The translations under genes were made by a program, and so were the position numbers. Of a DNA stretch of 64,000 nt, positions 34,994 through 43,666 are shown one piece after another. The notes beneath the pieces are model-generated. The model ran no database searches and was not told where the DNA came from. It saw only the letters and a list, made by a program, of their open reading frames with translations. Numbering within the stretch: the stretch's first letter is position 1; the number at the start of each line of letters is the position of its first letter. The stretch is from Palsa-504 sp963769715 (GTDB taxonomy: Bacteria; Actinomycetota; Actinomycetes; Streptosporangiales; Streptosporangiaceae): positions 124,001-188,000 of the forward strand of contig CAVYNE010000029.1 in NCBI GenBank assembly GCA_963769715.1, given 5' to 3'.

Positions 34994-36055
34994 ATGCTGC
35001 GTAACGTCGCCGTCGTGGTCGTCAACGGCTTCCTGCCGTTCGAGTTCGGCACCATCTGCGAAGTCTTCGGTGTCGACCGGTCCGACGACGGGCTGCCGTC
35101 CTACGACTTCGCCGTGGTCGCCGGTGAGCCGCCGCCGCTCCGCGCGCACAACGACTTCGCCATCCAGCCCTCCTGGGGCCTGGAGCGGCTGGAGGAAGCG
35201 GACCTGATCGCCCTGCCCGCGGTCGGCGACGACCGGCTGTGCATCTATGCAGGCCCGAAGACCCCGAAGACCCCGAAGACCCCGGAGACCCCGAAAAGCC
35301 GGATCCCGCGTCCTAGGCCGCCCGCCGGGCCGGACGCGCCCCGGGAGTTTCCCGGCGACCTGCTGCGGGCGCTGCGCCGGGCCGTCGATCGCGGCGCGCG
35401 GGTGCTGAGCGTGTGCAGCGGGGCCTTCATCCTGGGTGAAGCCGGCCTGCTGGATGGCCGCCGCTGTACCACGCACTGGCGACACGCGGGGGAACTGGCC
35501 CGCCGGTACCCCGCCGCCAAGGTCGATCCGGATGTCCTCTACGTCGACGACGACCCGGTGATCACCAGCGCGGGCACCGCGGCCGGCATCGACGCGTGCC
35601 TCTACCTGGTCAGGAAGGAACAGGGCTCGCGGGTCGCCAACGGCATCGCCCGCCGCATGGTGGTGCCGCCGCACCGTGACGGCGGGCAGGCTCAGTACGT
35701 CGACCAGCCCGTCGCCCCCTCCTGCGACGGGGCCCTGCGGGACCTGCTCGAATGGCTGCGCGCGCACCTAGACCAGCCGCTCACCGTCCGGCAGCTGGCC
35801 GCCCGCGCGAACATGTCCGAGCGGACCTTTGCCCGCCGTTTCGTGCAGGATACCGGCACCACGCCGCAGCGGTGGCTCATCGGGCAGCGGATCCTGCTGG
35901 CCCAGCAGTTGCTCGAGGAGAGCGACGAGACGGTGGACGCGATCGCCGACCGGACCGGCTTCGGTAACGCGGCTGCCCTGCGCCACCACTTCCGCGCCTG
36001 GCGCGGCACCACCCCTAACGCCTACCGGCGCCTCTTCCGCGGGGATCCCCGCTAA
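34994..36055 (+). CDS. GlxA-type AraC-family transcriptional regulator
   Basis: About 353 residues. The N-terminal DJ-1/PfpI amidotransferase-like domain (VAVVVVNGFLPFEFGTICEV; nucleophile-elbow-like SVCSGAFILGEAGLL) is followed by two AraC helix-turn-helix units (LTVRQLAARANMSERTFARR and VDAIADRTGFGNAAALRHHF). ATG 34994 starts at the first strand; GTG 34988 and TTG 34958 are also open. Unusually, an insertion of KTP repeats (GPKTPKTPKTPETPK) interrupts the DJ-1 domain near residues 90-110, encoded by 9-bp tandem repeats at about 35255-35295. Relatives activate genes for small-molecule catabolism; the ligand is unknown. Confidence 0.85.
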   Translation: MLRNVAVVVVNGFLPFEFGTICEVFGVDRSDDGLPSYDFAVVAGEPPPLRAHNDFAIQPSWGLERLEEADLIALPAVGDDRLCIYAGPKTPKTPKTPETPKSRIPRPRPPAGPDAPREFPGDLLRALRRAVDRGARVLSVCSGAFILGEAGLLDGRRCTTHWRHAGELARRYPAAKVDPDVLYVDDDPVITSAGTAAGIDACLYLVRKEQGSRVANGIARRMVVPPHRDGGQAQYVDQPVAPSCDGALRDLLEWLRAHLDQPLTVRQLAARANMSERTFARRFVQDTGTTPQRWLIGQRILLAQQLLEESDETVDAIADRTGFGNAAALRHHFRAWRGTTPNAYRRLFRGDPR

Positions 36056-36139
36056 CACACCCATAACTTTCGCAGGCCACGCGGCTGAACACCTCCCCAA
36101 CCTTCGCGGGGCCACCGGCCAAACACCGTCCAACTCAAG

Positions 36140-36145
36140 TAATAT
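36140..36145 (+). promoter_or_regulatory. -10 box for a leaderless transcript
   Basis: TAATAT ends 7 bases before ATG 36153 and there is no ribosome site between them, so transcription probably starts at or next to the start codon. Confidence 0.45.
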
Positions 36146-36152
36146 CTGGTTT

Positions 36153-36572
36153 ATGAGGTTCCTGCTTCGGGTGGTCGTCTCTGCGGTCGCCCTGGGTGTC
36201 GCGACGGCGGCGGTGCCCGGAATTGAGCTGCTCGCGGGGAGCGGCTGGTCGAAGGTCGGCACGCTGCTCGTGGTGGCCCTGATCTTCGGCGTCATCAACG
36301 CCACGCTCAAGCCGTTGATCAAGATCGTCGGCTGCGCGTTCTACGTGCTCACGTTGGGCCTGGCCGCTCTCGTCGTCAACGGGCTGCTGCTGTGGCTGAC
36401 CAGCGTGATCGCGGGCGATCTGACGCTGCCGTTCCACGTGACGGGCTTCTGGCCGGCCTTCTGGGGTGCGATCATCGTCGGGCTGGTGAGCTGGCTGCTG
36501 CACCTGCTGATCGGGGACAACCGCCCCAAAGACAACGAGCCTCCGCCGGTTCGCGTGGTCAGAGTTCGCTAG
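36153..36572 (+). CDS. Phage-holin-family IV-like membrane protein
   Basis: A 139-residue protein with four membrane spans (starts MRFLLRVVVSAVALGVATAA; then TLLVVALIFGVINATLKPLI, FYVLTLGLAALVVNGLLLWL and FWGAIIVGLVSWLLHLLIG). The INATLKPLIKI stretch with Pro and Lys between spans 2 and 3 is the mark of the pfam04020 family. In free-living actinomycetes this is a housekeeping membrane protein of unknown role and not a lysis gene. The short polar tail is cytoplasmic. A leaderless start is likely. The trigger factor gene follows 75 bases later. Confidence 0.85.
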   Translation: MRFLLRVVVSAVALGVATAAVPGIELLAGSGWSKVGTLLVVALIFGVINATLKPLIKIVGCAFYVLTLGLAALVVNGLLLWLTSVIAGDLTLPFHVTGFWPAFWGAIIVGLVSWLLHLLIGDNRPKDNEPPPVRVVRVR

Positions 36573-36646
36573 CCCCTAGACTGGCGGCCTAGACTTCTCA
36601 GCTATCCATGCTGAGTTACCATCCAGAATCCCGGAGTGACGCGGAC

Positions 36647-38107
36647 GTGAAGACTGACGTCGAAGAGCTTAGCCCGACCCGAGTCCGGCTGAGTGTCGAG
36701 GTGCCGTTCGATGAGCTGAAGCCCAGCCTCGACAAGGCCTACCGCGAGGTCGGCCGCCAGGTCCGCATCCCGGGCTTCCGGCCGGGCCGCGTGCCGCCGC
36801 CTGTGATCGACCGCCGGGTCGGCCGGGACGTCGTGCTGAGCCAGGCGGTCAACGACGCGATACCGGACCTGTACGCGAAGGCGGTCGCCGACGGCGACGT
36901 CTACGCACTCGGCCAGCCCGAGGTGGAGATCACCAGCCTGGACGACGGCAAGGAGCTGACCTTCACCGTCGAGGTCGACATCCGGCCCAAGTTCGAGCTG
37001 CCCGACCTGTCTCACCTGGCCGTCACCGTCGAGGGCACGGTGGTCACCCCGGACGAGGTCGCCGAGCGGCTGGCCATGCTGCAGGATCGGTTCGCCTCGC
37101 TGAAGGGCGTGCAGCGTCCCGTCGAGGAGGGCGACCACGTCTCCATCGACCTGTCCGCTTCGGTGGACGGCGAGCCGGTCGAGGACGCCCAGGCCAGCGG
37201 CCTGTCCTACCCAGTCGGCAGCGAATCCTTGCTGGACGGCCTGGACCAGGCGCTGATCGGCATGTCGGCGGGGGACTCCGCCACCTTCCGGTCCGAGCTG
37301 GCCGGCGGTGAGTTCGTGGGCCGTGAGGCCGATGTGACGGTGACCGTGCACAGCGTCAAGGCCAAGGAAGTGCCGGGCCTTGACGACGACTTCGCCCAGA
37401 TGGCCAGCGAATTCGACACCCTCGGCGAACTGCGCGCCGACACCCGGACCCAGCTGGAGCGGGACAAGGCTATGCGGCAGGTGATCCAGGCCCGCGACCT
37501 CGCCCTGGAAGCCCTGCTGGACAAGGTGGACATCCCGCTGCCGGAGAGCGTGGTCGCCGACGAGGCCAAGCACAACCGGGAGTCGATTCTCAATCAGCTC
37601 AGCCGGGCCGGCGCCAGCCTGGACGGCTACCTGGAGATGACGAACCAGACCGAAGAGCAGTTCGAGGCGGACATCGAGCAGCGGGCGCACCGCGCGGTCA
37701 AGGTCAGCCTGGTCCTCGACCAGGTGGCCCGCACCGAGGACCTCGGCGTCGACCAGGCCGAGCTCTCGGCGTACGTGACCCGGCAGGCCGAGCAGATGGG
37801 CGTGGCGCCCGACCAGCTGGCCCAGCAGCTCGCCGACAGCGGCCAGCTCAGCTACGCCGCCGCCGAGGTGCTGCGCGGCAAGGCCATGAACGTGATCGCC
37901 GAGCGGGTCAAGGTGACCGACACGTCCGGGAACGACGTCGACGTCGCGGCCGCCCTCAACTCGCCCGTGCTGCCCGCTGAGGCCGCCGCGGACGACGCCG
38001 AAGCCGCCGCCGGCGAAGAAGTCATGGCCGCCACGGAGACCGACGCCCCCACGGAAACCACCGAGGCCGCAGAAATCACCGAGGCCGAGGAAACCACCGA
38101 GGCCTGA
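36647..38107 (+). CDS. tig: Trigger factor, ribosome-associated chaperone and prolyl isomerase
   Basis: A 486-residue protein with the ribosome-binding signature GFRPGRVPPPVI at about residues 42-53 in the N-terminal domain. A FKBP-type isomerase domain (EEGDHVSIDLSASVDGEPVE, SESLLDGLDQALIGM) and the helical C-terminal chaperone domain (FEADIEQRAHRAVKVSLVLD) follow. The acidic Ala/Glu/Thr-rich tail (about 50 residues) is common in actinomycetes. GTG 36647 starts directly at the domain (VKTDVEELSPTRVRL), with GGAG about 11 bases before. It binds nascent chains at the ribosome exit. It lies ahead of clpP1-clpP2-clpX, the usual order. Confidence 0.97.
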   Translation: MKTDVEELSPTRVRLSVEVPFDELKPSLDKAYREVGRQVRIPGFRPGRVPPPVIDRRVGRDVVLSQAVNDAIPDLYAKAVADGDVYALGQPEVEITSLDDGKELTFTVEVDIRPKFELPDLSHLAVTVEGTVVTPDEVAERLAMLQDRFASLKGVQRPVEEGDHVSIDLSASVDGEPVEDAQASGLSYPVGSESLLDGLDQALIGMSAGDSATFRSELAGGEFVGREADVTVTVHSVKAKEVPGLDDDFAQMASEFDTLGELRADTRTQLERDKAMRQVIQARDLALEALLDKVDIPLPESVVADEAKHNRESILNQLSRAGASLDGYLEMTNQTEEQFEADIEQRAHRAVKVSLVLDQVARTEDLGVDQAELSAYVTRQAEQMGVAPDQLAQQLADSGQLSYAAAEVLRGKAMNVIAERVKVTDTSGNDVDVAAALNSPVLPAEAAADDAEAAAGEEVMAATETDAPTETTEAAEITEAEETTEA

Positions 38108-38369
38108 CCGGCCCCGTACGCGACACCTTCGCCGCGCTGATCCCTCCCGCAGCGCTGGGTGCTCCTTAGCCGCATTCCTGATGCTCTCGTGCGCGTGCGC
38201 CCTGATGCACCGCCCGGAGCCTCACCGCATCTTCCCCGTTCCCGTGATATTGCGGGTGGCAACTCGGTGCGCCAGTAGCGAACAGCAGGCTCTGCGGGAC
38301 GAACGGGTTCGGCCGCGGCGTTATGGTCCTGTCAGTGACACTAGACGTGACTGGAGCAGGTGAATCAGT
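38108..38369. promoter_or_regulatory. tig-clpP1 intergenic region with a near-match to a ClgR site
   Basis: 262 bases without a gene. On the minus strand 38270-38283 reads GTTCGCTACTGGCG, close to the ClgR activator pattern GTTCGC-Y-N5-GCG known for actinomycete clp operons, but with a 4-base spacer. It lies about 90 bases before the clpP1 start. Suggestive only. Confidence 0.35.
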
Positions 38370-39005
38370 GTGACTCAGCCCCTGTGGACCCCGACGCCGC
38401 CGTCGATCGTGGCCGCCGCGGAGCCCGCCCTCCCGCCGTTCGGGGACCAGTTGTTCCAGCGGCTACTGCGGCACCGCATCATCTTCCTCGGTCAGCAGGT
38501 CGACGACGACATGGCCAACCGCATCTGCGCCGAGCTCGTGCTGCTCGCGTCCGAGGACGCTAAGCGCGACATCAGCATCTACATCAACTCCCCGGGTGGC
38601 TCGGTCTACGCGGGGATGGCCATCTACGACATGATGCAGTACGTCCCGAACGACGTCGCCACCTACGCGATGGGAATGGCCGCGTCGATGGGACAGTTCC
38701 TGCTGACGGCGGGCGCGCCAGGCAAGCGGTACGCCCTCCCGCACGCCCAGATCCTGATGCACCAGCCCTCCGGAGGCATCGGCGGTACCGCCTCCGATAT
38801 CAGGATCCAGGCCGAGCAGATGCTGTACATCAAGCGCACTCTGTTCGAGCGCACCGCCTACCACACCGGGCGGCCGATCGAGCAGATCGAGGAGGACGCC
38901 GACCGCGACCGCTGGTTCACCGCCGAGGAGGCCAAGGAGTACGGCTTCGTCGACCAGGTGATCCGCAGCGCCGTCGAGGTGCCCACCGCGGGCGTCCTGT
39001 CATGA
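38370..39005 (+). CDS. clpP1: ATP-dependent Clp protease proteolytic subunit 1
   Basis: A 211-residue serine peptidase with the triad Ser106 (GMAASMGQ), His131 (LMHQPSGG) and Asp180 (DRDRWF). INSPGGSVYAGMAIYDMMQY forms the substrate-binding strand. The start is GTG 38370. It forms the mixed ClpP1P2 barrel with the product of the next gene and degrades proteins delivered by ClpX or ClpC. Its TGA overlaps ATG 39002 (ATGA), but the better start of clpP2 is 24 bases further on. Confidence 0.97.
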   Translation: MTQPLWTPTPPSIVAAAEPALPPFGDQLFQRLLRHRIIFLGQQVDDDMANRICAELVLLASEDAKRDISIYINSPGGSVYAGMAIYDMMQYVPNDVATYAMGMAASMGQFLLTAGAPGKRYALPHAQILMHQPSGGIGGTASDIRIQAEQMLYIKRTLFERTAYHTGRPIEQIEEDADRDRWFTAEEAKEYGFVDQVIRSAVEVPTAGVLS

Positions 39006-39025
39006 TCAACCCAAAGGAGCCGAAC

Positions 39026-39739
39026 GTGAGCGAGAGTAGCTTGCGGAGCCCTCAGTCAGCGCTGCTGACCCCGCAGTCCAGGTACGTCCTGCCGTCATTC
39101 GTGGAGCGCACCTCGTACGGGATCAAGGAGATGAACCCGTACAACAAGCTCTTCGAGGAGCGGATCATCTTCCTCGGCGTCCAGATCGACGACGCCTCCG
39201 CCAACGACGTCATGGCCCAGCTGCTGACGCTGGAGGCCATCGACCCCGATCGCGAGATCACCATCTACATCAACTCGCCCGGCGGGTCGATGACGTCGAT
39301 GATGGCGATCTACGACACCATGCAGTTCGTCCAGCCCGACATCCAGATCTGCTGCATCGGGCAGGCCGCCTCGGCGGCCGCGGTGCTGCTGGCCGCGGGG
39401 ACCAAGGGCAAGCGGATGGCGTTGCCCAACGCCAGGATCCTCATCCACCAGCCGGCCACCGAGGGCGGCTACGGCCAGTCCAGTGACATGGAGATCCAGG
39501 CCCGGGAGATCCTGCGGATGCGCGCGGCCATGGAGCTCATCCTGGCCCGGCATACCGGCCAGGACGAGGAGAAGATCCGCCGCGACATCGAGCGGGACAA
39601 GTTCCTCACCGCCGAGGAAGCCAAGGAGTACGGCATCATCGACGAGGTCCTGACCATGATCAAGAGGGGCACCGAGCGCACGGCCGAGGTAGTGTCTTCC
39701 TTACCGGGAGAATTCAGCTCTTCCCTCTCGGGCCGCTGA
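39026..39739 (+). CDS. clpP2: ATP-dependent Clp protease proteolytic subunit 2
   Basis: A 237-residue paralogue of ClpP1. The triad is Ser116 (GQAASAAAVLL), His141 (LIHQPATEGG) and Asp191 (ERDKFLTAEEA). GTG 39026 is chosen because AAAGGAG lies 6-7 bases before it; ATG 39002 would overlap the clpP1 stop by four bases and has no such site. The N-terminal extension (about 20 residues) may be removed by processing, as in other actinomycete ClpP subunits. It works with ClpP1 and the ClpX ATPase encoded next. Confidence 0.97.
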   Translation: MSESSLRSPQSALLTPQSRYVLPSFVERTSYGIKEMNPYNKLFEERIIFLGVQIDDASANDVMAQLLTLEAIDPDREITIYINSPGGSMTSMMAIYDTMQFVQPDIQICCIGQAASAAAVLLAAGTKGKRMALPNARILIHQPATEGGYGQSSDMEIQAREILRMRAAMELILARHTGQDEEKIRRDIERDKFLTAEEAKEYGIIDEVLTMIKRGTERTAEVVSSLPGEFSSSLSGR

Positions 39740-39873
39740 AGGGTTTGATGGTGTCCATCGGGACCCAGTAGGCGGTACCGTCGTAATGCAAGCGCTTGAC
39801 GGCCTCGCGGGACATGTCCGCTGGAGGCGGCCGCTTCGGCCGTCGCGGCGGCACCAGGTAAAGGAGTATCTGG

Positions 39874-41142
<1,269 letters not shown>

Positions 41143-41397
41143 GCCGACGAGGCCCTGGTCTGCGGGGCGCGAGTTCACCCGTCGCGCAGGCGTTCGGGCA
41201 CCCCAGGTCGGCCTGCGGATTCATACCGTAAAGGTCTAGTCCACCTGATGTCGACTTTGGGGGTATTGCCCATGATCATCGTTATTCGCATGTAGCCTCA
41301 CTGGATATTGCCGTATCTGGCGGGGTTCCCGCTCACGCCAGGATCTCGGACGCTGACAAGGCAGCCGTCTTCCATAGCGACGGGGAATTGAGCACAG
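41143..41397. promoter_or_regulatory. clpX downstream region with a DasR-like operator candidate
   Basis: 255 noncoding bases. 41230-41245 (AAAGGTCTAGTCCACC) matches the DasR site pattern (A-G/C-TGGTCTAGACCA-G/C-T) at about 12 of 16 positions. It sits about 155 bases before the next start. It could be chance. Confidence 0.25.
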
Positions 41398-43610
41398 ATG
41401 AGTGGTTGGGATGCCCCCACGGGCAGCTGGGACTCACCTCAGGAGCCCGACGAATCTGGCGGGCCTGACGAGCAGGGCTATCAGCAAGGCGAGCCGACCG
41501 GCGGTCACCGCGCCGGGCGAGGCGGCGAGGGCAAGCTTCGCGCGGGGCGAAGAGGCCTGCCGGGTTACGACCAGGCGCAGAATTACGACGAGCCGACGGG
41601 CGAATACGACTACGGATCGGACTACGGGCAGCCGCCCAGCTCCAGCCAGCAGGGTTACGGCCAGCAAGGTTACGGGCCGGGGACCAGCCCGCAGCCAAGC
41701 TTTGGGCCAGGATCGGGTACCGGGCAGATGGTCCGCTACGGGCAGCGGCCCGCGGACGAGCGCGCGTTCGGCTCAGAGTCGCAGGACGCCCTCGGCTCGG
41801 GTCCCTCCCGCGCCGCGGGCTCTGGGCCGCTGAGTTCACCGCCCGTCCAGGGACCGCAGGCCACTCCGAGCCCGCAGGGCGCACCCGGCACGTTCGGCTC
41901 CCTCCCGTCGGGTTCCCAGCGCCCGCTGAACTCCGGTCCGCAGGACCCCTCGAACTCTGGTCCGCAGAGCGCGTTCAACTCCGGCCCGCGGCGCGCGATC
42001 GGATCCGCCCCGCAGGCCCCGCCGGCGCCGCAGGCCGGGTTCGGGTCCGGCCCGCAGGGTGTCGTCGGCTACGGCGAGGGGGCGACCGGGGCTTACCGTC
42101 AGTACGGTGCCGACGAACCAACCCGTTCGGGCTGGTCAGACGCTGCCGACCAGCCGGGTTACGGTGACCGGCCAGGCTACGGCTACGGCTATGGCGACCA
42201 GCCCGGCTATGGCGATCAGCCCGGCTACGGCGATCAGCCCGGTTACGGTGATCAGCCCGGTTACGGTGATCAGCCCGGCTACGGGTCGGCGTCCCAGCCG
42301 GGTTCCGAGCAGGGATACGGGCCCAGCCAGGTTACGGCCAGCCCGGCTATGGCCAGCCGCCCCGCGGCCAGCAGGCGTCCGGCCCTGGCGGTTTCCCGCC
42401 GGGCGGGTACGGGGGCCAGGCGGATCAGTCCCGGATGGGCCAGGACAGCCAGACCGCGGCGTACCCGCAGCCCGGATCCGAGCCTTCCGACTACCCGCAG
42501 AACGGGTTCGGCGAAAACGGCGTCGGCCAGAACGGCTTCGGGCCGCCCGGGTTCGGCCAGGACCAGGGTGTCACGCAGGCCTACAGCACCCAGCCGGGTT
42601 ACGGCCAGAACGGCTTTGCCCCGAATGCCCCAAGTGCTCCGGGTGCCCCCGGTATCCCGGGACCCCCCGGTGCGCCGAATGGCCAGGCCACCTACACGGC
42701 GGACGGCTACGGGCCGGGCGGTTTCGGCGCGCCCGGCTCCCGCCAGGATGGCTACCCGCCAGATCCGTACACCCAGGACCCGTACCACCAGGACGCCTAC
42801 TCCCAGGACCCCTACGGTCAGGGCGGGTACGGCCAGCAGGGCTTCGAGCAGCCGGTCGGCCCCGGCTACGACGATGACAACGGTGCCGCCCGCGGCCGCG
42901 CGCCGCGGTCGCGCTCGGGCCCGCCGCGTAACGGCCCGCGGTCATCGCAGCAACTCGCCGGGGCGCGGATGGCCCTGTACCTGGCCGCCGCCGTCGTCGG
43001 CGTGATCGTGATCGTGTTTGTCGTCGTCCAGCTGACCAAGAGCGGGTCGAACAAGGCGGCCGCCGGCTCGTCCACGCCGACCGCCGGCACCACGACCGCG
43101 GCCAGGGGCGGGACCAACGGCTATGTCATCATCCAGGCGGCCGCCGTAGGCAGCTTCCCGCTGAACAAGACCGAGACCAGGGCGTATGGCTCGGCCGCGC
43201 TGAACGCCACGAGCGCCATGGCCAACCAGTTCAAGGCCAAGGGGGCCGGCCAGCTGGGCAAGGGCGCGGTCGGCATCTACGACCTGACGCGGGTCACGTC
43301 CATCAACTCCAGCGCCTTCAAGGGCATCTTTTTCGTCGGCTACGACGGCACCTTCAACCCCAAGACCGTGATCAGGCTCGTGCGGTCCAGCCTGATCTCC
43401 CCGCGCGTGGTGAATCCGGGCCCGCACGGCGGGGAGATGGTATGCGGCTACGGCACCTCGGGCGGCTCCGACGCCAGCCAGTGCATCTGGGTCACCAAGA
43501 CCACCTTCGGTGAAGTTCAGTTCCTGAAGGGCCAGACGACGGTGAAGTACCCGGGTGCCTCCAAGCTGGCCCTGGCGGTCAGGAACGCGGTGGAGGTCCG
43601 GGCCTCCTGA
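41398..43610 (+). pseudogene. Gly/Tyr/Gln-rich membrane protein gene interrupted by a frameshift in its repeat region
   Basis: From ATG 41398 the first frame encodes a disordered, Gly/Pro/Gln/Ser-rich N-terminal region ending in six GYGDQP-type repeats. Near 42320-42335 the repeat pattern (GYGQPGYGQPPRGQQ) moves to another frame. That frame continues through more repeats, one membrane span (MALYLAAAVVGVIVIVFVVV, about 42970-43030) and a roughly 190-residue external domain with two Cys (EMVCGYGTSGGSDASQCIWV), stopping at 43610. Two frames with the same unusual composition show this is one gene with an indel of -1 or +2. It may be a pseudogene, a phase-variable gene or a sequencing error. Function unknown. 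Confidence 0.7.
42192..42287 (+). repeat. Tandem 18-bp repeats coding for GYGDQP
   Basis: Five successive units of the GGCTACGGCGATCAGCCC type, with synonymous changes (GGTTACGGTGATCAGCCC), just before the frameshift in this gene. Slippage here could change the reading frame or length. Confidence 0.8.
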
Positions 43611-43652
43611 CCAGGCGGGCCAACCAATTCAGGCGGAGTGTGTCGCAGGCCG

Positions 43653-43658
43653 TAGACT
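43653..43658 (+). promoter_or_regulatory. -10 box for valS, leaderless start likely
   Basis: TAGACT, a common actinomycete -10, lies 8 bases before GTG 43667, with no ribosome site between them. Confidence 0.4.
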
Positions 43659-43666
43659 CACCTGTC

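Noticed and set aside
36153..36572. Holin-like gene considered as evidence of a prophage
   Set aside because: The pfam04020 family is a normal chromosomal gene in actinomycetes and no phage genes surround it.
42192..42287. Regular repeats considered as a CRISPR array
   Set aside because: Units are contiguous 18-bp codon repeats without spacers.
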